64,000 nucleotides of DNA from an uncultured Eubacteriales bacterium (GCA_900543625.1 UQSF01000011.1:1-64000); one strand, 5' to 3'; shown: positions 21,864 to 30,049, counted from the stretch's first letter. Program-made: numbers and translations. The notes: generated by a model not told the origin, from the sequence alone.

Positions 21864-22277
21864 ATGTGGTTCGTATTTGCCCTGCTCTCGGCTGTGTTTG
21901 CGGCGCTGACGTCCATTCTGGCCAAGGTGGGCATCGAGGGCGTGAACTCCAACCTTGCGACCGCCATCCGCACGGTGGTCGTGCTGGTGATGGCGTGGGG
22001 CATGGTGTTCGTGACCAACACGCAGGGCGGACTTACGGACATCAGCAGGAAGAGCTGGCTGTTTCTGATCCTCTCGGGCCTGGCGACGGGGGCGTCGTGG
22101 CTGTGCTATTACCGCGCGCTGCAGATCGGGGAGGCGTCGAAGGTCGTGCCGATCGACAAGCTCAGCGTGGTCATCACGCTCGTGCTGGCGTTCGTGTTCC
22201 TGCACGAGCGCTTCACGCCCAAGTCCCTGATCGGCTGTCTGCTCATCGGCGCGGGGACGCTGCTGATGGTTTTGTGA
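21864..22277 (+). CDS. Small EamA/DMT-type transporter (single domain)
   Basis: The 137-residue protein has about five membrane segments and one EamA domain, half the usual DMT size. GASWLCYYRALQIGEASKV and VITLVLAFVFLHE are typical. Such half-size proteins are thought to dimerise. The start at 21864 follows CGGAGGG. It is close behind the flavodoxin gene. Substrate is unknown. Confidence 0.82.
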   Translation: MWFVFALLSAVFAALTSILAKVGIEGVNSNLATAIRTVVVLVMAWGMVFVTNTQGGLTDISRKSWLFLILSGLATGASWLCYYRALQIGEASKVVPIDKLSVVITLVLAFVFLHERFTPKSLIGCLLIGAGTLLMVL

Positions 22278-22295
22278 TAAGTGGTTAAAAAGACC

Positions 22296-22320
22296 GCCGG
22301 CCTGCAGGCCGGCGTTTTTC
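22296..22320. terminator. Terminator between convergent EamA genes
   Basis: CGCCGGCCTG/CAGGCCGGCG hairpin followed by TTTTT on the plus strand; preceded by AAAAAGAC, so it may also act for the minus-strand gene. Confidence 0.8.
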
Positions 22321-22332
22321 TGCTTTGGGCGC

Positions 22333-23235
22333 TCATGTGGTCTCGGCGTTTTTGTGCGTGAACTCATTTGCGATGGCAAAGCCGAGAAACAGCACCATCC
22401 CGGCGATCTGAATCGGGGCGAGCGGCTCGCCGAGCAGCAGCACCGATATGAGCACCGACACGATGGGGTCGAGATAGCTCAGCAGCGACGATTCCTGTCC
22501 CGGCAGCGCCCGGATGGCGGAGAAATACATGCAGTACGTCAGCCCGGTGTGCACGAAGCCGACGATGAGCAGATTCACCCACCCGGCCGCGGACATCACG
22601 CCCGGGTGAAAGCCCGACGTGAGCGCGACATACGGCGCGAGCACCAGAATGGCCGCGAGAAACTGCACGAACGTGCGCTCGAGCGCCGGAACGCCGGTGA
22701 TATACTTGTTGAGCAGGATGACGGCGGCATAAAACACCGCGGCGCTCACGCCAAAGCAGATGCCGCGCACGTCCGACGCGCCGCCATGCACGCTGCCGGA
22801 GCCGATGATGAGTGCGACGCCGATCGTGGACATGAGAAAGCAGAGCACCTGCGTGCGCGTCATTTTCTCGTGAAACAGCAGCGGGCACAGCGCCGTGACG
22901 ATCACGGGTGCGAGATAGTAGCTGAGCGTGGCCAGCGAAATGGTCGTGTATTGATACGCCTCGAACAGCAGCATCCAGTTGATGCCCATGGCCGCGCCCG
23001 AGGCCAGCAGCAGCCAGAGCGACTTTTTGATTTCGCTCAGGCACAGCCGTCTGCGCGTGACGAGAAAAGACAGCAGCAGAAACACGGCCGCGAGCCCCGC
23101 GCGGCAGAGCGCGAGCTCGGCCGACGTGATCTCGATCCGGCGCACGAACAGGCCGATCGTGCCGAACACGGTCATGGACACGATCAGGCCCAGCCGCGCG
23201 CGGGCGGTCGCAGAAGGAGTGGCGGATGTTTTCAT
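22333..23235 (-). CDS. EamA/DMT-family transporter (10 membrane segments)
   Basis: The 300-residue drug/metabolite transporter has two EamA repeats. Repeat 1 includes ELALCRAGLAAVFLLL; repeat 2 includes LLGEPLAPIQIAGMVLF. The start at ATG 23235 follows GGAGGCACTT. It is likely an exporter of amino acids or other small metabolites, but the family does not predict substrate. Convergent to the half-size EamA gene. Confidence 0.88.
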   Translation of the reverse strand: MKTSATPSATARARLGLIVSMTVFGTIGLFVRRIEITSAELALCRAGLAAVFLLLSFLVTRRRLCLSEIKKSLWLLLASGAAMGINWMLLFEAYQYTTISLATLSYYLAPVIVTALCPLLFHEKMTRTQVLCFLMSTIGVALIIGSGSVHGGASDVRGICFGVSAAVFYAAVILLNKYITGVPALERTFVQFLAAILVLAPYVALTSGFHPGVMSAAGWVNLLIVGFVHTGLTYCMYFSAIRALPGQESSLLSYLDPIVSVLISVLLLGEPLAPIQIAGMVLFLGFAIANEFTHKNAETT

Positions 23236-23313
23236 AAGTGCCTCCGTGGGAAAAACTGAGCACAAGTTTAGCGGAAAAACCCGCCTGCGTCAATGCCTTG
23301 CGCGCGCAGATAC

Positions 23314-23341
23314 TTGACGCACGGCGCAAATACGGTAAAAT
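23314..23341 (+). promoter_or_regulatory. Promoter of the GNAT gene
   Basis: TTGACG (23314-23319), 16 bases, TAAAAT (23336-23341). Confidence 0.55.
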
Positions 23342-23411
23342 AAAGGTGTACGAAGCAAACACCGGGGTGCTGCGCCCCTTGCACCCCATGTTCAGGAAAG
23401 GAGCGATACCT

Positions 23412-23888
23412 GTGGAGATGAAATTGGCCTATGATACACCGGAGACCATCCGGGAACTGTTCACGGAATACACGCGGATGCTGGTGGAAAACGAGCCGGC
23501 GTTCCAGACCTATCTCGACCTGCAGGATTATGCGGCGGAGCTGACCGACCTCACGAAAAAGTACGGCCTGCCGCACGGGCGGCTTTACATTGCATGGTGC
23601 GATGATCAGCCGGTCGGGTGCATCGGCCTGCGGCGGCTGGATGACGAGACCTGCGAGCTCAAGCGGCTGTATGTGCGCCCGGCGTACCGCGGGCAGGGCA
23701 TCGCAGGGCAGATGATGCAGCGCATTTTGTCCGACGCGCGCGCCATCGGCTACACCGCCATGCAGCTTGATACCGAGCCGTTTTTGCGCAGCGCGCTCAA
23801 GATGTACCGCGGACTCGGCTTTTACGACATCCCGCGCTACACCGACAGTCCGCTCGACACGACGATCTTCCTGCGGCTGGAGCTGTGA
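23412..23888 (+). CDS. GNAT-family N-acetyltransferase
   Basis: The 158-residue protein starts at GTG 23412 after AAAGGAGC. The acetyl-CoA binding motif is RLYVRPAYRGQGIAGQMM (~93-110), with motif B around ALKMYRGLGFYDI. The substrate, a small molecule or protein amine, cannot be inferred from sequence. Confidence 0.9.
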   Translation: MEMKLAYDTPETIRELFTEYTRMLVENEPAFQTYLDLQDYAAELTDLTKKYGLPHGRLYIAWCDDQPVGCIGLRRLDDETCELKRLYVRPAYRGQGIAGQMMQRILSDARAIGYTAMQLDTEPFLRSALKMYRGLGFYDIPRYTDSPLDTTIFLRLEL

Positions 23889-23916
23889 CTTTACAAAAAA
23901 TTGACGCGCTGTCCGC

Positions 23917-23945
23917 TTGTCGTGCGGCGCGCCGCGTGGTAAACT
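23917..23945 (+). promoter_or_regulatory. Promoter of the HAD hydrolase gene
   Basis: TTGTCG (23917-23922), 17 bases, TAAACT (23940-23945). Weak -35. Confidence 0.45.
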
Positions 23946-23979
23946 ACGCGCAGAAGCATGAAGAAGGAGAGAGGATCGT

Positions 23980-24768
23980 ATGATCGATTTTAACGCCAAA
24001 AAGGGCTTCCTGTGCGACATGGACGGTGTCATCTACCACGGCAACCACATCCTGCCCGGCGCGGCGGAGTTTATCCACTGGCTGCAGGACGAGCACAAGG
24101 AATACCTGTTTTTGACCAACAACAGCGGCATGACCCCGCGCGAGCTGTGCCAGAAGCTCCAGCGCATGGGACTCGATGTGCCGGAGGAGCATTTTTACAC
24201 CAGCGCACTGGCCACGGCGGCCTTTCTGGCCGATCAGGCGCCCGGCTGCTCGGTGTACGCTCTCGGCGAGGCGGGACTGCTCAACGCGCTCTATGACCGC
24301 GGCATCACCATGAACGACGTTAACCCCGACTATGTCGTCATCGGAGAGGCGCGGGCGTATTCGCTCGATACGCTCACGAAGGCGACGAATCTCGTGCTCG
24401 CGGGCGCGAAGCTCATCGGCGCGAATTCCGACACCTGCGGTCCGACGGACGAGGGCATCGCCCCCGCGTGCCGCGCGCTCACCGCGCCGGTGGAGATCGC
24501 CACCGGCAAGCAGGCATATTTCTGCGGCAAGCCGAACCCGCTCATGATGCGCACCGGTCTGCGCATCCTCGGCTGCCATTCCGGCGAGGCCGTCATGATC
24601 GGCGACCGCATGGACACCGACGTCATCTCCGGTATGGAGAGCGGCATGTCTACCGTGCTCGTGCTCAGCGGCGTGTCCACGCGCGCGACGCTCGACGAGT
24701 TTGCCTACCGGCCGAGCATGGTGCTCGACGGTGTGGGCGATATCCCGCAGCTGGCGCAGCAGGCATAA
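23980..24768 (+). CDS. HAD-IIA family phosphatase (NagD-like)
   Basis: This 262-residue cytosolic HAD hydrolase of subclass IIA has motif I CDMDGVIYHGN (nucleophile Asp ~12), motif II LTNNSGMTP, motif III Lys in GKPNPLMM and motif IV GDRMDTDV. NagD relatives dephosphorylate nucleotides or sugar phosphates such as glycerol phosphate. The start follows GGAGAGAGG. It is a single-gene unit. Confidence 0.9.
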   Translation: MIDFNAKKGFLCDMDGVIYHGNHILPGAAEFIHWLQDEHKEYLFLTNNSGMTPRELCQKLQRMGLDVPEEHFYTSALATAAFLADQAPGCSVYALGEAGLLNALYDRGITMNDVNPDYVVIGEARAYSLDTLTKATNLVLAGAKLIGANSDTCGPTDEGIAPACRALTAPVEIATGKQAYFCGKPNPLMMRTGLRILGCHSGEAVMIGDRMDTDVISGMESGMSTVLVLSGVSTRATLDEFAYRPSMVLDGVGDIPQLAQQA

Positions 24769-24774
24769 AGAAAA

Positions 24775-24809
24775 CAGATCTCCCGGAGCCTCTGGCTCCG
24801 GGAGATCTG
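24775..24809 (-). terminator. Terminator shared by the HAD and MATE genes
   Basis: CAGATCTCCCGGAGCC/GGCTCCGGGAGATCTG hairpin. The T-tract (TTTTCTTTATG) is on the minus strand, so it mainly serves the MATE gene. Confidence 0.75.
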
Positions 24810-24853
24810 CATCCGGTAAAAAATCGGGACGGTTTTCGGCTTGCTGCGCGTGC

Positions 24854-26245
24854 TCACGTCTCCAGCTCACCGGCGGTGCGCGTCACGTCGTGGATCCACT
24901 TGCCGGAGCGCAGGCGCGGGATGACCAAAAACAGCTGCACGATCACATCGATGGACATGAGCGGGTACACATAGCGGATGTCCAGCTTCCAGACGAGCGC
25001 CGTGAGCGCCGCCAGCGGCAGGCACACCGCATACAGCGGCCCGACGTCGCACAGCATCGCATAGCGCACGTCGCCGCCGCCGCGCAGCACGCCGACGATG
25101 TTCGTCAGGCTCACGCTCGACACCGGCTGCACGAGCATGAGCACGCCCATCATATACATGGCGATGTCGCACGCCGCGCCCTCCATGTGCATCAGCGGCA
25201 GGATGTACGGCCGCAGCAGCACGTTGCGCACGAGCGCGATGATGCCCATGCACACGAGGCCGACGACGAGCGCCAGAGCGTCGAGCACCCAGGCCTTGCG
25301 CTGCACCTGATCGCGATTGCCGCGGCCGATCTCCCGCCCGATGAGCACCGCTGCCGCGCCGCCCGCGGCGAACGACGCCGGGGTGATCATGCGCTGCAGG
25401 TTGCCGGCGATCGTGTAGGCCGAGAGAATGGGGGCGTTGTTGGCCATGTGCCCCATGATGACCGTGTAGAGCGAAAACGCGAGCGACCACAGGCACTCAT
25501 TGCACACGACAGGCAGCGCGTACTTGGCAAAGTCCTTTGCGATCACGCGGCCGGGGTGCAGCAGCGCGCGCGGCATGAGCGGCAGCCGGCGGCTGAACCG
25601 GGCATACACGCACAGCACCGCGACCTCGAACGCGCGGCTGATGAGCGTGGCAATGGCCGCGCCCGCGCAGCCGAGCATGGGCGCGCCGAGCTTGCCGTAG
25701 ATAAGCACCCAGTTGAGAAAAATGTTCAGCGCGCCGGATACGGTGAGCAGCACCGCGCCGAGGCGGGGATTTTCCGTGCTGCGCTGCGCGGCGATGTACA
25801 CGCCGCTGATGGCGGCGAAGAAGTACGAAAAGCCGACGTAGCGCGTATACGCCGCGCCGGGCGCGATGAGGTCGGCGTTGTTCGTCAGCACGCGCATGAT
25901 CTGCTCCGGGATGCAAAACGCCGTCACGGCGAGCAAGCCCGAGATCGTCGTGGAAACAAAGAGCGCGATGCCCATGACGCGGTTGATGGCCTCCTGATCG
26001 CCGCGGCCGTGGTATTGCGCCACGAGCACGCTCATGCCGCTCTGCACGCCGAAGATCATCAGCTGCATGACGTAAAACGGACTGTTTGCCATCGTCACGG
26101 CGGCGAGCGCCGTCTCGCCGAGCACGCCGACCATGAACGTGTCGGCCATGGACATGGAAAACGTCACGAAATTTTGCAGGATCATCGGGAGCATGAGCAA
26201 AACGGCCTCCCGGATGAAGGCTTTTTCCTCGCGGATGAGACGCAT
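24854..26245 (-). CDS. MATE-family efflux transporter
   Basis: The 463-residue protein has 12 membrane segments and two MatE domains (NorM/DinF-like). It includes FSMSMADTFMVGVLGETALAA in short blocks and GAPMLGCAGAAIATLISR. Such proteins export drugs or metabolites using Na+ or H+. ATG 26245 follows AAAGGAGG. A second MATE gene of a different subtype lies at 34473. Confidence 0.92.
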   Translation of the reverse strand: MRLIREEKAFIREAVLLMLPMILQNFVTFSMSMADTFMVGVLGETALAAVTMANSPFYVMQLMIFGVQSGMSVLVAQYHGRGDQEAINRVMGIALFVSTTISGLLAVTAFCIPEQIMRVLTNNADLIAPGAAYTRYVGFSYFFAAISGVYIAAQRSTENPRLGAVLLTVSGALNIFLNWVLIYGKLGAPMLGCAGAAIATLISRAFEVAVLCVYARFSRRLPLMPRALLHPGRVIAKDFAKYALPVVCNECLWSLAFSLYTVIMGHMANNAPILSAYTIAGNLQRMITPASFAAGGAAAVLIGREIGRGNRDQVQRKAWVLDALALVVGLVCMGIIALVRNVLLRPYILPLMHMEGAACDIAMYMMGVLMLVQPVSSVSLTNIVGVLRGGGDVRYAMLCDVGPLYAVCLPLAALTALVWKLDIRYVYPLMSIDVIVQLFLVIPRLRSGKWIHDVTRTAGELET

Positions 26246-26361
26246 GGGGCAACCTCCTTTGTGCGCAGTCCGTTTATCATACCATAATCTGCACAGGTGT
26301 GCAACCATACGCTGCAAACCGTTGACACCCGCCGCTCTTTGCGCTAAAATAACGCTGTTGT

Positions 26362-26438
26362 GCCCCCGTAGCTCAGTTGGATAGAGCGGCCGCCTCCTAA
26401 GCGGCAGGCCACTGGTTCGAATCCAGCCGGGGGTGCCA
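26362..26438 (+). tRNA. tRNA-Arg (anticodon CCT)
   Basis: A 77-base gene with encoded CCA. The acceptor stem is GCCCCCG/CGGGGGT, the D-arm AGCTCAGTTGGATAGAGC, the anticodon loop CTCCTAA and the T-arm GGTTCGAATCC. It lies just before an accessory region, but no integrase is nearby. Confidence 0.96.
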
Positions 26439-26617
26439 GATTTTCTGTCAAAAGCCCTTGCTGCAAGGGCTTTTGTTTTTTTACCCTTTTGGGTGTTTCC
26501 TTGCAGCATACTCCATGCCTTCTCGCGGTTGCCGCCCTCTTTTTGCGCGCGGATGGGCCGCCGCTGCAAGCAACGCATGTTCTCCTCGGCGGTTTTCCGC
26601 CATAGAACGCAGGGCAC
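26439..26617. other. Terminator after tRNA-Arg and non-coding sequence
   Basis: AAAAGCCCTTG/CAAGGGCTTTT with seven T (26450-26482) ends the tRNA transcript. I see no gene in the remaining ~135 bases. Confidence 0.6.
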
Positions 26618-26664
26618 TTGACAGGTCTCGCGCCGCCGGGTATCATGATGGTATCACATACCAT
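26618..26664 (+). promoter_or_regulatory. Promoter with an operator-like palindrome before the Rhs island
   Basis: TTGACA (26618-26623), 17 bases, TATCAT (26641-26646). The palindrome ATGGTAT-CAC-ATACCAT follows at 26648-26664, over the likely transcription start. An 18-codon frame begins at ATG 26683 (MAARREYRRRRSFFLRMV) and may be a leader or a gene remnant. The first larger gene starts at 26796. Confidence 0.55.
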
Positions 26665-26795
26665 TTCAACTACGGCGGCGGGAATGGCTGCGCGCAGAGA
26701 ATACCGCAGGCGCCGATCTTTTTTTCTGCGAATGGTATAGGAACGCTTTTGGGAAATATCGGCCAGCATGGTCACGGCGATGAGGGGTGATAGAT

Positions 26796-27263
26796 ATGAG
26801 AGTCAATATCAACTTTAAATATTTTTCCCAAAATGTGAGTGTTGGTTTTTGCCTGATTTTATTGGGCATGACCATTGCAGGTGTGTATGCTGCAGTGATT
26901 CGGCCGGATGCACGCTGGATTATAATTTTGGTGGTGTTCTTTACCGACCTGTTTAGCGTGTTCGGCATCGGGAGAATATGCAGGTCTTATGACATCCGCA
27001 CAGATGGGGTAGTGGCGATTTGGTTTGGCATCTTTCGGCGGTTTTACCCGTGGTCATCCTTTTGCAGTGTGAGCTGGGAACGTGTCAACCTTGGCTGCCG
27101 GGTGGTGACAGATGTGCTGTGCACGCAGATACCCCTTAAGCGCCAGCGCAACGGCATGGTTGACAAGGATTTTTTGGGGTGGCATCCCTTTCGTGTGCTG
27201 GATATCGACATGACGGAAGAACAGCTTTCAGAATTCAGCAAATACTATCCCATCCAGCTATAA
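26796..27263 (+). CDS. Two-TM membrane protein with a PH-like tail; candidate immunity protein
   Basis: The 155-residue protein has two membrane segments (~12-33 and ~38-58), followed by a soluble region, DIRTDGVVAIWFGIFRRFYPW onward (shown partly), that looks like the bacterial PH-like fold of small membrane proteins. GAGGGG lies eight bases before ATG 26796. It stands directly before the first Rhs-tip cassette, with the last 30 bases leading into the cassette hairpin, so it may be the immunity gene of a lost toxin tip. This role is inferred from location only. Confidence 0.55.
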   Translation: MRVNINFKYFSQNVSVGFCLILLGMTIAGVYAAVIRPDARWIIILVVFFTDLFSVFGIGRICRSYDIRTDGVVAIWFGIFRRFYPWSSFCSVSWERVNLGCRVVTDVLCTQIPLKRQRNGMVDKDFLGWHPFRVLDIDMTEEQLSEFSKYYPIQL

Positions 27264-27272
27264 TTTACAGTG

Positions 27273-27298
27273 CGGGCGGTGCAACAGCACCGCCCGCA
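27273..27298 (+). repeat. Cassette-border hairpin 1
   Basis: GCGGGCGGTGC/GCACCGCCCGC around a loop of four. The same hairpin, followed by the same Rhs sequence, occurs at 28900-28925, and a degenerate copy lies at 29938-29961. No T-tract follows, so it is not a standard terminator. Confidence 0.8.
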
Positions 27299-27311
27299 GG
27301 GAAATGGATAA

Positions 27312-27830
27312 GTGGTCACTATGATGCGTACAACCGTCAGCACACAACCACAGATCATCATCGTTGTCTGCTGCATTACGCTGCGCCGCAGCGCCTACGG
27401 CGCGTGGGGCAACTATTCTGTGCATGGTGCTGACGGCAAAAAGACCACGGATCCTACCTTCATCGGGCACATCAACCCCCTGCGCTACCGTGGTTACTAC
27501 TACGACCGCGAAACGCGCCTTTACTACCTCCAGAGCCGGTACTATGACTTTGCGTACTGCCGGTTCATTAATGCGGATGCATATGTAACTACGAATGTTG
27601 GTAGCATTTTGAATAGTAACATGTTCGCATATTGCGAGAATAATCCGATCTTGTTTAGTGATCAGCATGGTAACTATAGGTTTATTGATGGATATACACC
27701 TCCTCAAAACACAAAAAACAGTGTGTCTATCCCTATACCCGAGCCGTTTTCTGTTGGATATTTCAATCAATTTGGAAATAAATATACAAATGGATTATAC
27801 GTTAAAGCCACTCCCCCCCAATCTCGATAG
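27312..27830 (+). CDS. Truncated Rhs-repeat tip 1 with divergent C-terminus
   Basis: Of the 172 residues, those from ~30 to ~120 are the end of an Rhs core: YGAWGNYSVHG, NPLRYRGYYYDRETRLYYL, SRYYDFAYCRFINAD and AYCENNPILFSD. The following ~50 residues are cassette-specific. The long upstream Rhs barrel is missing, so this is an orphan tip, not a complete toxin. The frame stops at 27830, just after a run of seven C (27813-27819). Removing one C would join it to the +1 frame that continues to 28170. Confidence 0.7.
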   Translation: MVTMMRTTVSTQPQIIIVVCCITLRRSAYGAWGNYSVHGADGKKTTDPTFIGHINPLRYRGYYYDRETRLYYLQSRYYDFAYCRFINADAYVTTNVGSILNSNMFAYCENNPILFSDQHGNYRFIDGYTPPQNTKNSVSIPIPEPFSVGYFNQFGNKYTNGLYVKATPPQSR

Positions 27831-28170
27831 AGGGCTGACTATAGTGAATGCCGAGGCGGGAATTATGTCCATTGGTGGTGACTATCGGTTTGGCAGTTGG
27901 TCATTAACTACTGTTTCGGCCGAAGCAAAAGCAGGCGCTTCCCTGGACTATATTGGGTTTTGTGCTGACGCAGCCTTAATAAGGGGCGAGGCTGGTGTCA
28001 GAATTAAGCTTCCCTTCACGAAAAAGAAATTGTTCCTTGGAGCAGGTGCGGATGCGATTTCATTTGGCATTAGAGCATATTATGATTCCGAACGAGGTCG
28101 CGTTGAAATTGGTTTATCTGATGTTATAGGCGTATCTATTATTATTGGATTAGAAGGCAATGAAAAATGA
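27811..28170 (+). pseudogene. Frame-shifted continuation of Rhs tip 1 (candidate toxin tail)
   Basis: The frame entered by deleting one C of the C7 tract reads NLDRGLTIVNAEAG and continues for about 115 residues as a Gly/Ala-rich beta-like domain (AEAKAGASLDYIGF, GAGADAISFGIRAYY). Such AEAKAG-type domains occur at the C-terminal ends of polymorphic toxins. It may be a decayed gene, a phase-variable gene or a sequencing error at the homopolymer. The stop overlaps the next start codon (ATGA), as expected for a toxin-immunity pair. Confidence 0.55.
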
Positions 28171-28787
28171 GAACTATTAGTTTTCAAAGAAAAATAAGCA
28201 AAGCAAGGTTGGTTTTCTCGGTTTGCAATGATTTTGGTGAACAAATATGCGGCTTTGGAAGATGTACATGCGGAATTCTTCTCCAGAAATTAACACTCAA
28301 GTGGCCGACGCCTTCATTAGCACCGGAGCCTGAAATACTAACCTTGAGGCAACGAAGCTGGATACTTAAAATATTGTCCGTTATTCCGATAATTAGCCTT
28401 TTTGTGCGTGTTCCATATTATTTCTATCGTAATTCAAATTACTCTGGTCATATGAAATATAATTGTGGAATTCGGGCGTATATTTTGCGAACAGGGCTAG
28501 ATGAATACGCCTTACGTTTACATAAAAATAATATTTGTTCAATTTGCAAAAATGAAATTCAGATTGCAAAGATTCAAAAGCAAAGCGATTCTTGGTTTGA
28601 GAAAAATCAGTATACTATATTCATGAGTGAAAAAATTGAGGATCGTGAAATCCCGGTTATTTTATTAATTTCTATGTTTGTAGATGTCGTGTTTTATAAG
28701 AACTATAGGCATTTGAGCGTTTATAAAAAAGAAAGAAATGTTATATCTTCGGACCCGTATTCTGCAATGGCGGATTGGCAACCTTAG
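28167..28787 (+). CDS. AT-rich hypothetical protein; candidate immunity protein of cassette 1
   Basis: The 206-residue product overlaps the preceding frame as ATGA, so it is coupled to it. It has four cysteines near the N-terminus (CNDFGEQICGFGRCTC), one hydrophobic segment (~69-87, ILKILSVIPIISLFVRV) and another near the C-terminus. I do not recognise the family. Base composition is clearly more AT-rich than the chromosome, indicating transfer. An immunity role is inferred from its place after the toxin-like tail. Confidence 0.5.
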   Translation: MRTISFQRKISKARLVFSVCNDFGEQICGFGRCTCGILLQKLTLKWPTPSLAPEPEILTLRQRSWILKILSVIPIISLFVRVPYYFYRNSNYSGHMKYNCGIRAYILRTGLDEYALRLHKNNICSICKNEIQIAKIQKQSDSWFEKNQYTIFMSEKIEDREIPVILLISMFVDVVFYKNYRHLSVYKKERNVISSDPYSAMADWQP

Positions 28788-28899
28788 CTTTTTCAATACT
28801 TTTATATATTTTACTACTGATATGGCAGAAAAAACAGTTTGCAAAATTCGAGAAGCACAATCCCATCCGCATATTCATAGAATAGAACTATAGAACAGC

Positions 28900-28925
28900 G
28901 CGGGCGGTGCAACAGCACCGCCCGC
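28900..28925 (+). repeat. Cassette-border hairpin 2
   Basis: Identical to 27273-27298. The duplication continues through about 170 bases of nearly identical sequence and then as a diverged Rhs segment to about 29290. Confidence 0.8.
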
Positions 28926-29419
28926 AGGGAAATGGACAAGTGGTCACTATGATGCGTACAACCGTCAGCACACAACCACAGATCATCATCGTTGTCTGCT
29001 GCATTACGCTGCGCCGCAGCGCCTACGGCGCGTGGGGCAACTACTCCGTACACGATAACAAAGGCGCGAAGAATACTTCGCCCACCTTCATCGGGCACAT
29101 CAATCCCCTGCGTTACCGTGGTTACTATTACGACCGCGAAACGCGCCTCTACTACCTCCAGAGCCGGTACTACGACTTTGCGAACTGCCGGTTCATTAAC
29201 GCCGACACCTTCGCTACCACCGACGCCAACGGCTTCCTCAGCGCCAATATGTTCGCATATTGTGAGAATAACCCGATCATGTGGATTGATCCAACGGGAC
29301 ACTTCTTAAGCGAAATTATAGGCTTTGTCAAAACGGCGGTGGATGAGATTGGAAATGCAGTAGGGGCTTTGTCACCTGTATATGCTGTCCGCGATGGAGC
29401 AACACATGACAGGCGGTAA
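28907..29419 (+). CDS. Truncated Rhs-repeat tip 2 with a very short C-terminus
   Basis: The 170-residue frame repeats the Rhs end of tip 1 (NPLRYRGYYYDRETRLYYL, SRYYDFANCRFINAD, ENNPIMWIDPTGH). After the PTGH junction only ~35 residues remain, too few for most toxin domains. The upstream Rhs barrel is absent. GTG 28940 is an alternative start matching that of tip 1. It is probably a remnant or an exchange substrate for a full rhs gene elsewhere. Confidence 0.65.
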   Translation: MQQHRPQGNGQVVTMMRTTVSTQPQIIIVVCCITLRRSAYGAWGNYSVHDNKGAKNTSPTFIGHINPLRYRGYYYDRETRLYYLQSRYYDFANCRFINADTFATTDANGFLSANMFAYCENNPIMWIDPTGHFLSEIIGFVKTAVDEIGNAVGALSPVYAVRDGATHDRR

Positions 29420-29450
29420 AATCAGTCGTAATAAAATGGGATGGAGCTAA

Positions 29451-29843
29451 ATGATGGTTAGTATTGACTATATAATGAGCTTGCTTGACTGGAATAATAG
29501 CACAGAGCAACAAACACAGGGCATTGAGTTGGCGAAAGGGGTAAAATGTCTAAACGTCTTTTTGCAACCTAATAATTACTGCTATGGGAAAAATGTTTGG
29601 GGGAATTGCGCAAAAATTCTATCTGCAAGATCGAATGAGGAACTATCTCCATACTTGACTGAATTAATGATGTGGCTGCAAGACATGAATTGGCCAGGCG
29701 CGTTCTGTATACTTGAAAGACTGAAAGGACTGGTGAGTGATCCGTATTTTGAGCGTTCATATACAGAGTGCCTTAAATGTGCCAATGCATTAGAGGATGA
29801 AAGTTGGATGAACAACTTGAGGCTGATTAAAGAACAGCGCTGA
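29451..29843 (+). CDS. DUF5071-like protein; candidate immunity protein of cassette 2
   Basis: The 130-residue protein contains the stretch LMMWLQDMNWPGAFCILERL, very similar to the core of the DUF5071 family (helical, HEAT-like), members of which sit in polymorphic-toxin immunity loci. ATG 29451 follows GGATGGAGC. It lies 31 bases after Rhs tip 2. Function is inferred from family and position. Confidence 0.65.
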   Translation: MMVSIDYIMSLLDWNNSTEQQTQGIELAKGVKCLNVFLQPNNYCYGKNVWGNCAKILSARSNEELSPYLTELMMWLQDMNWPGAFCILERLKGLVSDPYFERSYTECLKCANALEDESWMNNLRLIKEQR

Positions 29844-29937
29844 AATGCATGAAAGCGTGGATTGCTATTGGATTTGCAACGCTATGGTTATGTGATGCGG
29901 AGCAACTATAATGGCTACAATACTTATCTTGTATTAT

Positions 29938-29961
29938 CGGGCGGTGCATCAGCACCGTCCG
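29938..29961 (+). repeat. Degenerate cassette-border hairpin 3
   Basis: CGGGCGGTGC..GCACCGTCCG, a changed copy of the border hairpin. Short matches to the Rhs DNA (CTGCAT, GCGCCGCAGC) follow, then the sequence ends in a terminator. It may mark the deleted end of a third cassette. Confidence 0.6.
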
Positions 29962-30003
29962 CATTTTATCTACGTCATCCTGCATGCCCCAGCGCCGCAG
30001 CAC

Positions 30004-30035
30004 GCAAAAAAGCACCCTTTCGGGTGCTTTTTTGC
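30004..30035. terminator. Bidirectional terminator between the Rhs island and etfA
   Basis: GCAAAAAAGCACCC/GGGTGCTTTTTTGC; A and T tracts on both sides. Confidence 0.9.
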
Positions 30036-30049
30036 GTGTTCGTTCCGGC

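Noticed and set aside
27179..27433. Alternative reading frame through the first Rhs repeat (reads GHYDAYNRQ)
   Set aside because: The frame that gives the conserved Rhs motifs is 27312-27830; the alternative loses them within a few codons.
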